Source: Datura wrightii | Taxonomy: Eukaryota > Streptophyta > Magnoliopsida > Solanales > Solanaceae | DNA length: 64,000 nucleotides | Direction: 5' to 3' | NCBI GenBank assembly: GCA_035772735.1 | Contig: JASDFA010000002.1 | Coordinates: 39,080,501 to 39,144,500 of the forward strand | In this document: piece by piece, positions 1 to 12,190 of the stretch | Layout: each line of letters opens with the position of its first letter | Position numbering within the stretch: position 1 is the first letter of the stretch | Position numbers and translations under genes: made by a program | Notes under the pieces: model-generated | Seen by the model: the letters and a program-made list of their open reading frames with translations, nothing else | Database searches by the model: none | Told to the model about the DNA's origin: nothing

Positions 1-1909
1 ATACTGGTGATGTAAGTACCATAAGAACCATAAGAGTTCCAGTGGGAAATCATTAGCAAGTGGAACGAATACGTGACAGAAAGGGTATTTAGGGTTGACT
101 CCATAAGATTTTAGGATGGATCCTCCGTATTTTATGAAAACTTGTAGCTCATAAAATGAACGTCTTTTGACCAGGATGAATGAATCGAATGGGTCCACAT
201 ATTGACTGAACAAATTTGGTGGATGGCTTGGCAGCCTTGATGAACTAGGACTTGGGGGTTGGTAATCATGAACACATGGCCGGCTGGTAATTTCATCTTC
301 CTGGGTTTCTCTGGCAAAAACATTTTTGAGAATTCATTTGGTCGCAATAGGAAGTCTGCTAGGAAATTATCTTTCCCGTTTAGGTGCTTCACCTGGAATT
401 TGTAGGGTGAGAACCTTTATGCCCATCGGCGAATTCACGAGTGTGGAAGTATCTTTGAATTTAACTGGATCATCTTCGGGAACGCCTTCATATCCATCTC
501 GACGAGTAATTCAATATGAATTATGAAGAAGTTGAATTTCTTGATTCCATTCTTCACAACTAGAATTTCCTTGAAGGTGGAATGGTAGTACTGCTCTGAA
601 TCCTTGAATTTTCCGCTAGCATATCTGCATATCCTTCTATGGACATCTTTTTCTTCTATAAGAACTGCACTCCAGTAATCATTGCTGGCATCAGTATGCA
701 GTATCTTCTTTCCATCTGAAGGAATATGGAGAGTCTTCACCTGTTGGGACATCTGCTTGGTTCTTTGGACAGCTTCATCCTATTCTTTACCCCATGCTTG
801 GGCATTCTTTTTTAGCATCTTTGTAAGTGGCAAAATATATGTACAGACCTCATAAATGAAATCTCTAACATAATTTATAATCCCTAAAAATTGTTGAAGC
901 TGCTTTGTGGTGAAGTTGGTGTCTGGAAATCTGAGTAATTCCTGACATATGTGCGGACCTAGACTATATGTTCCATTCCTAAAATGCATCCTTGAGAAAT
1001 CAATTTCTTTTTTGAAAAGGACCATTTTCTTCGCAGAGAGAAAAACTCCATTTGCTCTTACTATATCATGAAAATGACAGAGTAAGGCAAAATGTTCGTC
1101 CAAAGTATCACTGAACAATAGGATATCGTCAATGTATACTTGTGAGGTGTGGAGGATAGGCTGAAAGATTTTGATCATGGCTTTTTAGAATAGAGAGGGT
1201 GCAGATTTTAGCCCAAATGGCATAACCTTCCATTGGAAGTGTTGTTCAGGAATGCAAAATCCTATTTTTGGTCTTTACTCAGGATGTATCACCAATTGCA
1301 AAAATCCAGATTTGAGATCAAACTTGGAAAAATATCTAGCTTTGGCTAAGTGTGAAAATAGGGTAAGCCTATTTGGTATAGGGAATTTATCATCTTGGAG
1401 GAAACGTTTGACTGGCTGGTAGTTTATGACTAATCTGAGTTTACCTCTTGTCTGCTCAGCTCTCTTGTTGACATAGAAAACATCACATGCCCATTGAGAA
1501 TCAGACGGATCAATCAGTCCAAACTCCATGAGTTCAGCGCACTCCTTCTTTGCAAGCTGAAGGTGCTCTGGTTCATGCCAGAGTGGCTTGCCTTGGTCGG
1601 GTTGATGTTTTCATTCTTCTTGAATGGGAGTTTGATGAAGAATTCTTCATTAAGGCAGAGTGGGTTGTGACATTTCTTCATGAACTCCTTATGAGATTTA
1701 GCACATGAATGTTCCATCAACTGTTGCTCAATTTCTCTGATTTGTTCATCTTCAGTAATCTGGAATAAGCGTGAGACTTCTGAGTATGGCCTGGACTGCT
1801 TTTTGAATGCTATTCCATAGGCTCCAATGTGGAGTTGATTCTTGAGTTATTTGAAGATATCAAATCCGATTATGAGATCCTTTCCTAGGACATCTGACAC
1901 GAACAATTT
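1..1909 (-). pseudogene. Endogenous caulimovirid copy I, 3' part: protease tail, reverse transcriptase, RNase H
   Basis: Read on the minus strand this is the polymerase half of a plant pararetrovirus (Caulimoviridae). The RT N-terminal part (about 1,529-1,275) carries the GLIDPSDSQWA and LRLVINYQP type motifs. The palm (1,178-780) keeps the catalytic YIDD at 1,125-1,136 and the FLGIINYVRDFI thumb motif. RNase H follows at 752-435 (HTDASNDYW) and ends near 350 (LNGKDNFLADF). More coding sequence in a shifted frame continues to base 1, so the copy leaves the window. It is broken by stops (about 1,275, 1,187 and 777) and frameshifts, so no functional enzyme is possible. The 5' continuation is at 12,318-16,029, displaced by the insertion of the LTR element T1. 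Family assignment is secure. Genus is not: the gene order suggests a petuvirus- or florendovirus-like relative. Confidence 0.85.
1905..1909. repeat. Left target site duplication of T1 (AATTT)
   Basis: AATTT at 1,905-1,909 is repeated at 12,313-12,317 directly outside the other end of T1. The uninterrupted second virus copy near 17,130 has the same site once, which confirms the empty-site sequence. Confidence 0.93.
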
Positions 1910-4479
1910 TGTCACGCCCCACCTTGGGGGGTATGACTGGCACCTAGTGCCTCAGTGGGACCTGGACTACTACCTGGTGGGCCTAAGCACAGCTGGCGCC
2001 TGGCTAGCTCTAACTCAAATTTCTGGAAACAAAGGGCTATATAACGGCTGTAAACACAGCCTCCGGCCAACTGGCCTATAGCCACCTGTACTTGTAATAA
2101 CAACTGACCAGAACGTACTCATAATCAGGAACCTATGCGGGCCGACAAGGCCACCATGATGTCTAGTCATCTGAAACTTAAACGAGGGAAATACTGGAAA
2201 GCTACGTGACCGGCAAGGTCACCACTACTGTCAAGCTATGGCCCCACACGACCAACATAAAAGAAACAGAAGTACTAACAGCTATACAACTGCACGACCT
2301 CACACGACCGGCTCATCTGACCACAGGGAAATATATACAGACTGCAAGCCTCTAAGAATACTGATAAGATGGTCGGGATAGGGCCCCGGCCTACCCATGC
2401 TGTACAACAAAAGAAAAGGGATAAACCTCTAGCTATCTAGCTCCGGATGACTGGAGCTGATGACCCTGTGAGCTGGCTGGAGTCACGAGGTATCGACCCC
2501 TCATCTATGAGTACCTGCAGGCAAGTAATGCAGCGCCCCCAAGGGGCATCAGTACCGCTGGTACTGAGTATGTAAAACAACAACTGAAAGATATCTGAAA
2601 ACAACAATACAACTGATGGAACTGAAATAGAGAGGAATAGACTAAACTTGACTGAAAATGTAAAGCTATGCCTACTTTTAACTATGCTGGAAGGAGTAGG
2701 AGTCATACCTGGAGATGTATCGTTCTACTGTCGATCTACTCGTATCTAGTGTAACATGGCATAACACAACATAACATAGCATAGCACACACAAACCTTAC
2801 CCGGCCCCCATAAGCCGGGAGGTACAACCAACACACAATCTATACCCCTACCCCGGTCGTCCCATCTCCTATAATAACTATAAGCATCCTGCCGATCCCC
2901 TGGGTATGCACTTGGGCTCACTGAGCCCCTGACTATAACTGTACCTGAGTCCGGAGGACTCCTGAATCAACACCCCGGGCGTACCAGCTCGACGGGGGTG
3001 TATATAGGCCTACCAAGGCACAATATGGGGAAACTGGCATCCCATCTTCGTCCCCTGTGGGACGGCATGCCACTCCGTAGAGTGACGTATCCTCGCCCTT
3101 TGGCGGACGAGTCGATACAGCTATTAACCCTGGGGCGGTCATGAATGCTAGGTAATCCAACCCCAAGACAATACAGTGGTCTCAACTAGTAATACTAACT
3201 ACGTATATCACATGCTGAAGCTAGTGTTGATAATGTATCTATACATACTATATACTGAACTAGTGATAGTGATATGTATGTATTTACTACATGCTGAGAC
3301 TGATAATGGTATATGCATATAATCTTCTGACATACTGTGCTAAGTCTAGTGTTGAACAAGATATAGTTTTTCTGATGGGGATCATGCTGTATAATTGAGT
3401 TTCATAATAACATGATTTACTATTTCTATCATGCTTCCTAAACTTCATTTTAATCTACCATTCTGCTTCTGAGATACCTTATAGATACTTATATTGCTTT
3501 ACTAAGCTCCAACTGAATATGATAAGATCCTAACTTACTTTACTACCTCACATACTGGCATACTGTACAGGTCCTAACAATTTGTATTAGAATTATATCA
3601 TGCTAGCAAGTTTCACGCTATATACAATATGATGCTTCCAATATCGTACTAATATTCATACTGAACATAACACACGACTTCTGAAACAGTCTACTGGCCT
3701 TTGAACTATCTTACTATTGCGAGACTACTAACTTGCCGAGAAAACTAGCTTTACATACCTTCGCTACTGATTTCCCGACTAACTGGAGTAGCTTGGTCAG
3801 TATTCCAGCTATTTCTCCCAACTGCATTCATATATATATCAATCAATACTAAATACAACTTTATTCTGAAGGACGACATCACTTTCGACATAATTATAGC
3901 CTAAACTTAGGCTTATCAAAAGACAGTCGAAAACTCGCTATTTTCCAGAAGTCCAGAAGGGAGAAGTATTCACTTCACAGCTAGGAACACATAGACACTA
4001 GTTTGGAGAAATTCTACTTACCTTAGTCCGGTAGCTCGACGATTCGTCGGCCGTATTTCGCGAAACAAAATCCATAGGAATGCTCTCTGCTGCTAAATAC
4101 CTCGGTACCTGAGGTTAATTTGAGTTTAGACTACGTTTGGCAGCGTAATAGAACGATTATATCTTCACCCTCTTCGTCTCTCTCTGTTTGCTGCATTTTT
4201 CTGAAAATTATAATGAATGAACTTAAATTAAAACCGAAGTGGGGCTTTATATACTTGGGCCTGGACAGTCCCAATGTGTCACGGAGACAACGCGGTGGCT
4301 CCACATCCGTGACACGTTGCCATCGCGGAGGGGCTCTGCCCCGGCTCCTTCCACGATGGTTCGACAGGTTACATCGTCCGATCTTTTCCCAGGCCTTTCT
4401 TTAGCACGTATGACTTTCAATATGCTTAACAACATGCGAATAGGCCATCTATGTGTCGAGAATCTTATGGGGTATAAGA
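1910..4479 (-). repeat. T1 3' LTR
   Basis: 2,570 bp, nearly the same length as 9,742-12,312. On the + strand it starts TGTCACGCCCC and ends GGTATAAGA. The partner ends GGTATAACA, so this copy has lost the canonical CA end (TG in element orientation). U3 lies at the right end, with a TATA box at 4,245-4,253 (TATATAAAG on the minus strand) and inverted repeats at 4,275-4,316 and 4,321-4,360. Small ORFs read inside the LTR are chance. Confidence 0.92.
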
Positions 4480-4492
4480 TTCTCCCCCCTTA
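4480..4492 (-). other. T1 polypurine tract
   Basis: On the minus strand an AAGGGGGGAGAA run directly precedes the 3' LTR, the expected primer site for plus-strand synthesis. Confidence 0.8.
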
Positions 4493-4749
4493 AGAACATT
4501 CGTCCTCGAATGTAAACTTCTATCTAGAGGTCTTCTCAACTTACTCAACTTGTTTCTAAGAAAATTTCGGCAGAGTTTCCCTTGTAATATGGACTATCTC
4601 GAAAACTTGAAATGCAGAAAAGTCCAATACAGGTACTGCACACAATACTTTAAGATTCACTGGATAGCTAAACATCAATCTTTCTCATTTATACATACAT
4701 AACCATAAGGTACTGCATAAATAATAATACGGACATACCTGTCGCCTGA
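4493..4749 (-). other. T1 3' untranslated region
   Basis: About 260 bases between the pol stop codon and the polypurine tract. No ORF or other structure was recognised. Confidence 0.6.
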
Positions 4750-6072
4750 CTAGGCCTGACATAAGTGAGGATATCTAGTTTTCATATCTTCCTCAGCCTC
4801 CCACGTCATCTCCTCTCGGTTCTTGTTACGCCACAATACCTTGACAGATGCAATATCCTTAGTTCTCAATCTACGAATTTGTCTGTCTAAGATAGCTACT
4901 GGAACCTCTTCATAGGCCAACTCTTCTGTAACCTGGATATCCTGGACTGGGACTACTTTGGATGGGTCTCCTATGCATTTCCTCAGCATTGATACATGGA
5001 AGACCGGATGAACAGATTCTAGCTCTGGGGGCAAGTTTAACTCATATGCTACTCGGCCTATCCTTCGTCGAATCTGATAAGGCCCAACAAATCTCGGACT
5101 GAGCTTACCTTTCTTGCCGAATCTCATCACCCCTTTCATTGGCGATACTTTCAGAAATACCCAGTCATTCACATTAAATTCTAGGTCTCTGCACCGTACA
5201 TCAACATATGATTTCTGGCGGCTCTGTGCAGTCAGTAGGCATTCTCTGATAAGCTTCACCTTCTCCTCTGACTGTTGAACAATATCTGGCCCGAACAATG
5301 CTGATTCTCCTATTTCAAACCAGCCAACCGGCAATCTGCATTTTCGCCCGTATAAAGCCTCGAAAGGAGCCATTCTAATAGCCGAATGATAGCTATTATT
5401 ATAAGCAAATTCAATTAACGGCAAATGCTCATCCCAGTTACCACCGAAATCTAGCACACACGCTCGCAACATATCTTCGAGCGTTTGAATAGTGCGTTCA
5501 GCTTGTCCGTCTTTCTGAGGGTGGAATGCAGTGCTCAATTTAATCTGCGTACCCAGACCTCTCTGAAATGACTGCCAGAATCTAGCTGTAAACTGTGCTC
5601 CTCTATCTGAAATAATAGATACTGGCACTCCATGCAATCTAACTATCTGTCGGATGTACAGCTCAGCATAATCTTCGACCGAGAAGGTAGTTCTCACTGG
5701 CAGGAAATGAGCTAATTTTGTCAATCAGTCAACTATCACCCATATAGAGTCATGTCTGTGTCTGGTACGAGGTAATCCTGCCACAAAATCCATATTTATT
5801 GCCTCCCATTTCCAAAGAGGCACAGCTATATCCTGAGTTAACCCGCCTAGCTTCTGGTGTTCCGCCTTTACCTGTTGGCAGTTAGGACACTGGGCTACAA
5901 ATTCAGCAATTTCTCTTTTCATTCCTGGCCACCAATAATTCTCCTTAATATCATGGTACATTTTTGTCGCACCGGGGTGAAGAGAATAGCGGGCGTAATG
6001 TACCTCGTTCATAATCTGCTGGCGGAGCCCCGAAACATCTGGAACACATAGGCGACCTTTACATAACAGCAC
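4750..6072 (-). pseudogene. T1 integrase with C-terminal chromodomain
   Basis: The zinc-binding HHCC part is at 6,072-5,800 (Cys pair in AQCPNCQQ). The catalytic core follows, with an Asp in the NMDFVAGLP segment, the second Asp in IISDRGAQFT and the Glu in KDGQAERTIQ. Then come a GPY-type stretch (LSPRFVGPYQIRR) and a chromodomain at the C-terminus (YEEVPVAILDRQ to MTWEAEED). The core is split by a TGA at about 5,725-5,727, where related elements read Arg (CGA to TGA). Otherwise the 324-residue C-terminal part is open to its natural stop at 4,750. The chromodomain is the feature that, in the family, steers integration to heterochromatin marked by histone methylation. Confidence 0.88.
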
Positions 6073-6108
6073 TTCTTCCTCAGTTACCTAAAAATCTGGC
6101 GCTTTACC

Positions 6109-6696
6109 CTACTGGATTCTGTCTTTGAGCTGGATCAAGTCAGGATCCTCATATTGCCGTTCTTTCACTTCTACAACTAATGATGACACGACGGTGTTCT
6201 GAATTACCGCTCTACCATCCTCTGTTTCTGCTACACGAACGGCTAGGCTAGCTAACTGATGTATCTCCCTGACCAATTCCCGCTGCTCGGGCTGCAAATA
6301 CGCCAAACTCCCCACGGACTTACGACTAAGAGCATCTGCTACAACATTGACTTTCCCCGGGTGGTACAAAATATTTACGTCATAATCCTTTAACAGCTCC
6401 AACCAGCGACGTTGCCGCAGATTCAACTCCCTCTGAGTGAAGATATACTGTAAGCTCTTGTGATCTGTGAAAATATCAACATGTACGCGATACAGGTAAT
6501 GCCTCCACATTTTCAAGGCGTGGATCACTGCAGCTAATTCCAGGTCGTGGGTAGGGTAATTCTTTTCGTGTTTCCTCAACTGTCTGGAAGCATACACAAT
6601 CACTTTACCATGATGCATCAACATACAACCTAACCCAATGCCTGATGCATCGCAATACACTAAATAACCTTCTGTACCTTCCGGTAATGCTAACAC
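6109..6696 (-). pseudogene. T1 RNase H domain
   Basis: A segment beginning LPEGTEGYLVYCDAS holds the first catalytic Asp. Further motifs are IVYASRQLRKHEKNY, THDLELAAVIHALK (Glu), VDIFTDHKSLQYI (Asp) and VNVVADALSRK at the end. It removes the RNA strand during reverse transcription. It is joined to RT upstream by a degraded stretch with a stop, and followed by the linker to integrase, broken near 6,090-6,109. Confidence 0.85.
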
Positions 6697-6788
6697 TGGG
6701 GCGGAGGTTAATCTGTCTTTTAACTCCTGGAAGCTCTGCTCGCATGCCTTTGTCCACTAAAACTTCACTGCTTTCTGTGTCAGTTTAG

Positions 6789-8143
6789 TCAGAGGTGCCG
6801 CAATAGTCGAGACCCTTCAACGAACCTTCTGTAATATCCTGCTAATCCCAGAAAGCTATAGACTTCAGTCGGAGTGGTAGGCCTAGGCCATGATTTAACT
6901 GCTTTTATTTTCTGCTTGTCAACTTGTATACCAGCATCCGACACAATATGCCCTAAAAAAGCTACTGAATTAAGACAGAATTCACACTTAGAAAATTTAG
7001 CATATAACTGGCGGTCCCTGAGGATCTGAAGCACTATCCGCAAATGAGTTCGGTGATCTGTTTCAGAGCGAGAATACCCAGAATGTCATAAATGAATACT
7101 ATTACGAACAGGTCCAGGAAAGGTCTGAAAATACTGTTCATTAGGTCCTGAATATTGCTGGGGCATTCATTAACCCAAAGGACAACTAAAAATTCGAAGT
7201 GTCCATATCGGGTCCTGAATGCCGTTTTAGGAATATCTTTTTCACGTACTCGAACCTGGTGATATCCGGACTGCAAGTCAATCTTAGAAAAGTATCTGGC
7301 TCCCTGCAACTGATCAAATAAGTCATCAATTCTGGGAAGCGGGTACTTGTTCTTCACTGTGACTTTGTTCAATTGCCGATAATCTATGCACATACGGAGT
7401 GAGCCATCTTTCTTTCTCACAAACAGGACTGGCGCACCCCATGGCGAAGTACTCGGCCTGATGAAACCTTTATCTAGCAAATCTTTCAACTGCTCCTTCA
7501 ACTCTCTGAGTTCTGCAGGAGCCATACGATAAGGAGGAATTGATATAGGTTGAGTGCCTGGTAATAAATCAATAGCGAAATCTATTTCCCTCTCTGGGGG
7601 AATACTAGGTAACTCATCTGGAAACACATCAAGGAACTCATTCACCACCAGAACAGATTGGAGCGTCGGAGATTCTGCTCGGACATCCTGAACTCTGACC
7701 AGGTGGTAAATACATCCCTTAGATATCAATTTCCTCTCCTGAAGGTAGGAAATAAACCTACCTTTTGGCGTAGCGGTGCTGCCCTTCCATTCCCGTACTG
7801 CTTCTCCTGGAAAGTGGAATCGGACCGTCTTGGTCCAACATTCAACATTGGCAAAGCATGGCACTAACCAATTCATACCCATTATGGCATCGAAGTCTAT
7901 CATTTCTAACTCGACCAGATCTACTGTGGTTTGACCGTCAACAACCTCTACTGTACACCCTCGGTAAATTCTACTAGCTACAATAGAGTCACCGACGGGC
8001 GTGGATACTGAAAAGGGCTGCCGCAATAAATCTGGTGCAATATTGAACTTTCGTGCCACAAATGGAGTAATACAAGACAAAGTAGATCCTGGATCAATCA
8101 ATACATAAGCAGGGTGTGAGAAGATAGTTATCATACCTGTCAC
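6789..8143 (-). pseudogene. T1 aspartic protease and reverse transcriptase
   Basis: Protease: YVLIDPGSTLS at about 8,100-8,070, with Asp-Pro-Gly where many families have Asp-Ser-Gly. RT: a PWGAPVLFVRKKDGSLRM stretch, CIDYRQLNK, PLPRIDDLF and YFSKIDLQSGYHQ are well kept. The PFG(L)TNAP region is then scrambled by compensating indels (VVLWVNECPSN). The catalytic box reads FIYDIL (about 7,080-7,097) instead of FIDDIL, so the first catalytic Asp is Tyr. The reading frame is lost after it and resumes at 7,043-6,789 with the thumb (FLGHIVSDAGIQVD, FLGLAGYYRRF). RT is therefore inactive in this copy. Confidence 0.87.
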
Positions 8144-8344
8144 AACATCAGGTGACGCTTCTGAATCCTGCCTCCTCGGTAAAGCATATATGTGGCTTAG
8201 ACCCGCACCTACACTGGAGGCCCCTGATCTGCCCCGACCCCGACCTGCTGAAACTGAGGGCCTGCGCCCTGCCGAGGATGTTGTAGCTCGTGACCACGCG
8301 GATGCCCTATCCTATCTACCCCGATCCTCCTGACCTCTGGCTAG

Positions 8345-9529
8345 GCAATCTTTCATCAAATGGCCCTCTTGGCCACAAATATAACATCCGGTGGAGCCAT
8401 ACCTGCATGCTCCAAGATGGCATTGGCTGCATATAGGGCAAAGTGGTAGGGTATACCTACTCTGCTCCGCCCTCCTCTGTAATTTTGAATCTGCAATCTG
8501 CGAGCCTCTGCCGGTCTATGATTGCCCCCTGCGGCTAAATCTATCCCTCTGCGGCTGTGGTGGAGGCGGGGGCCTGGGCGGCCTGTCTAACAATTGTGGC
8601 CTAGGTCCTCCCCGAACCTCCCTCTGTAACTCAACTGGTCTGTCCCTGCGGCGCTGTTCCTGATTGGTCCTCCTAATCTCCCGATGCCGCTGCCTGATGC
8701 CCTCAATATTCTGGGCAAATGCCTGAACTCGGGCAATATCCATGTCCTCTCGCAGTGTGGCCGTAATACAAGTCTCAACATATTCTGGATTCAACCCCAT
8801 GATAAAGCGGTGTACTCTGGTTTCCATGGTATCAACAAAGGCCGGTGCGTACCGGGCCAAAGAGTCAAACCGCAAGGCGTATTCTCGAACACTCATGGCC
8901 CCCTGCTCTAGATGTAGGAATTGGTCTACCTCGGCCTGTCGAATCTCCCGCGGCAAATAGTGATCCAGAAAAGCTCCTGAGAAGCTGGACCAGGTCGGAG
9001 GGGAAACATCTCTCCCTCAGGACCTTTCCCAGCTTTCATACCACAATACGGCGATGTCCCATAACCGGAATGCTGCCAAATCAACCGATTCTGTAGGCGT
9101 GGCATGCATAACCCTGAAAATTCTCTGCATTTGATCCAAAAAATCCTGAGGGTCCTCTGTTCGGTCCGTACCTGTAAACTGCGGGGGATTCAGAGCCAAG
9201 AACTCTCAGACCCTTGAACTACCGGGCCCTCCTGACGACTCCGCAACTGTAGACGGCATAGGCTGACGCTGAGCAGCCATCATCTGTGCTAACATGACTA
9301 CCGCACTCCTAACCTCCTGGTCAGAAGGTATCGATATAGGGACTGCTGGAGATAGTGTCGCCCCAAGTGGCTCATGATGTGGTGGAGACTGCTGAGAAGG
9401 CTGGGACTATGCCTCTGTAGTGCCCTCTGATCGGGCTGTTTCTAAACGAGGGTGAGGCATCCTGCTGGTGCCTTCCCCTGCTGCAATATCTAAGCTCCGG
9501 CCTGTGATAGGATGTCGCTGGTCTGACAT
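8345..9529 (-). pseudogene. T1 gag (capsid and nucleocapsid)
   Basis: An ATG at 9,529-9,527 begins MSDQRHPITGRS and is taken as the start because the frame runs into the capsid core. The core has ALNPPQFTGTDRTEDPQDF, a YYLPREI-type region and the MSVREYALRFDSLARYAP motif typical of chromovirus gag. An Arg/Pro-rich linker follows, then a complete CCHC zinc knuckle, CYICGQEGHLMKDC, at 8,345-8,386. In-frame stops occur at 9,407-9,409 (TAG), 9,207-9,209 (TGA), about 9,017 (TGA) and 8,516. The protein would form the virus-like particle and bind the RNA. No frameshift is needed up to 8,516. Confidence 0.85.
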
Positions 9530-9725
9530 TATCTGTAACCAAAGAATACAGTAAGCTTTAGGGACTCAACCCTATACTGTACCGCTCTACAGCACGACTG
9601 AATAAGAATAAAAGACAACCATTCTATCATGCCTTGCAGCCCCCTACCCACAGTATGTGGTGCACAACACATCCATAGGCAGGACTCTACTTATCACGGC
9701 TTGCAGACTCCCTCAAATACGACCT

Positions 9726-9737
9726 GCTCTGATACCA
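9726..9737 (-). other. T1 primer binding site (initiator tRNA-Met type)
   Basis: Minus strand TGGTATCAGAGC, four bases after the 5' LTR end. This is the standard plant tRNA-iMet PBS. Confidence 0.92.
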
Positions 9738-12075
9738 AGTTTGTCACGCCCCACCTTGAGGGGTATGACTGGCACTTGGTGCCCCAGTGGGACTTGGACT
9801 GCAACCTGGTGGGCCTAAGCACAGCTGGTACCTGGCTAGCTCTAACTCAAATTTCTGGAAACAAAGGGCTATATAATGGCTGTAAACACAGCCTCTGGCC
9901 AACTGGCCTATAGCCACTTATACCTGTAATAACAGCTGACCAGAACGTACTCATAATCAGGAACCTATGCGGGCCGACAAGGCACCATGCTGTCTAGTCA
10001 TCTGAAACTTAAACGAGGGAAATACTGGAAAGCTACGTGACCGGCAAGGTCACCACTATTGTCAAGCTATGGCCCCACACGGCCAACATAAAAGAAACAG
10101 AAGTACTAACAGCTATACAACTGCACGACCTCACACGACCGGCTCATCTGACCACAGGGAAATATATACAGACTGCAAGCCTCTAAGAATACTGATAAGA
10201 TGGTTGGGACAGGGCCCCGGCCTACCCATGCTGTACAACAAAAGAAAAGGGATAAACCTCTAGCTATCTAGCTCCGGATGACTGGAGCTGATGACCCTGT
10301 GAGCTGGCTGGAGTCACGAGGTATCGGCCCCTCGTCTATGAGTACCTGTAGGCAAGTAATGCAGCGTCCCCAAGGGGCATCAGTACCGCTGGTTCTGAGT
10401 ATGTAAAACAACAACTGAAAGATATCTGAAAACAACAATACAACTGATGGAACTGAAATAGAGAGGAATAGACTAAACTTGACAGAAAATGTAAAGCTAT
10501 GCCTACTCTTAACTATGCTGGAAGAAGTAGGAGTCATACCTAGAGATGTATCATTCTACTGTCGATCTACTCGTATCTAGTGTAACATGGCATAACACAA
10601 CATAACATAGCATAGCACACACAAACCTTACCCGGCCCCCATAAGCCAGGAGGTACAACCAACACGCAATTTATACCCCTACCCCGGTCGTCCCATCTCC
10701 TATAATAACTATAAGCATCCTGCCAATCCCCTGGGTATGCACTTGGGCTCGCTGAGCCCCTGACTATAACTGTACCTGAGTCTGGAGGACTCCTGAATCA
10801 ACACCCCGGGCGTACCCACTCGACGGGGGTGTATATAGGCCGACCAAGGCACAATATGAGGAAACTGGCATCCCATCTTCGACCCCTGTAGGACAGCATG
10901 CCACTCCGCAGAGTGACGCATCCTCGCCCTCTGGCGGACGAGTCGATACAGCTATTAACCCTGGGGCGGTCATGAATGCTAGGTAATCCAACCCCAAGAC
11001 AATACAGTGGTCTCAACTAGTAATACTAACTACGTATATCACATGCTGAAGCTAGTGTTGATAATGTATCTATACATACTATATACTGAACTAGTGATAG
11101 TGATATGTATGTATTTACTACATGCTGAGACTGATAATGGTATATGCATATAATCTTCTGACATACTGTGCTAAGTCTAGTGTTGAACAAGATATAGTTT
11201 TTCTGCTGGGGATCATGCTGTATAACTGAGTTTCATAATAACATGATTTACTATTTCTAGCATGCTTCCTAAACTTCATTTTAATCTACCATTCTGCTTC
11301 TGAGATACCTTACAGATACTTATATTGCTTTACTAAGCTCCAACTGAATATGATAAGATCCTAACTTACTTTACTACCTCACATACTGGCATACTGTACA
11401 GGTCCTAACAATTTGTATTAGAATTATATCATGCTAGCAAGTTTCATGCTATATACAATATGATGCTTCCAATATCGTACTAATATTCATACTGAACATA
11501 ACACACGACTTCTGAAACAGTCTACTGGCCTTTGAACTATCTTACTATTGCGAGACTACTAACTTGCCGAGAAAACTAGCTTTACATACCTTCGCTACTG
11601 ATTTCCTGACTAACTAGCGTAGCTTGGTCAGTATTCCAGCTATTTCTCCTAACTGCATTCATATATATGTCAATCAATACTAAATACAACTTTATTCTGA
11701 AGGACGACATCACTTTCGACATAATTATAGCCTAAATTTAGGCTTATTCAAAGACGGTCGAAAACTCGCTATTTTCCAGAAGTCCAGAAGGGAGAAGTAT
11801 TCACTTCACAGCTAGGAACACATAGACACTAGTTTGGAGCAATTCTACTTACCTTAGTCCGGTAGCTCGACGATTCGTCGGCCGTATTTCACGAAACAAA
11901 ATCCGTAGGAATGCTCTCTGCTGCTAAATACCTCGGTACCTGAGGTTAATTGGAGTTTAGACTACGTTTGGCAGCGTAATCAAATGATTATATCTTCACC
12001 CTCTTCATCTCTCTCTGTTTGCTGCATTTTTCTGGAAATTATAATGAATGAACTTAAATTAAAATCGAAGTGGGG

Positions 12076-12084
12076 CTTTATATA
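12076..12084 (-). promoter_or_regulatory. TATA box of T1 5' LTR
   Basis: TATATAAAG on the minus strand, about 230 bp from the start of the LTR, with the equivalent at 4,245-4,253. Position and sequence fit the Pol II promoter of the element. Confidence 0.7.
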
Positions 12085-12105
12085 CTTGGGCCTAGACAGG
12101 CCCAA

Positions 12106-12190
12106 CGTGTCACGGAGCCAACACGGAGGCTCCACCTCCGTGACACGTTGCCATCGCGGAGGGGCTCTGCCCCAGCTCCTTCCGCGATGG
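12106..12190. repeat. Paired inverted repeats in T1 U3
   Basis: CGTGTCACGGAG (12,106-12,117) pairs perfectly with CTCCGTGACACG (12,136-12,147). Four bases on, CCATCGCGGA (12,151-12,160) pairs with TCCGCGATGG (12,181-12,190). The first word is also in the Athila LTRs of this window. Confidence 0.9.

Noticed and set aside
2437..3185. Open frames of 60-90 codons on the minus strand, repeated at 10,268-11,016
   Set aside because: Both sets are in the paired LTRs. Duplication follows from the LTRs and not from selection on a protein.
4120..4493. Overlapping open frames on both strands in the T1 LTR
   Set aside because: They lie in U3/R of an LTR, overlap an inverted repeat and have no domain. 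The same chance frames occur in the other LTR at 11,984-12,261.
9726..9737. tRNA-like sequence
   Set aside because: Only the 12 bases complementary to the tRNA 3' end are present. It is a primer binding site, not a tRNA gene. The same holds at 38,230, 49,436 and 55,724.
12106..12190. Short repeats as a CRISPR array or satellite
   Set aside because: Two hairpins, not regularly spaced direct repeats, in a plant LTR.
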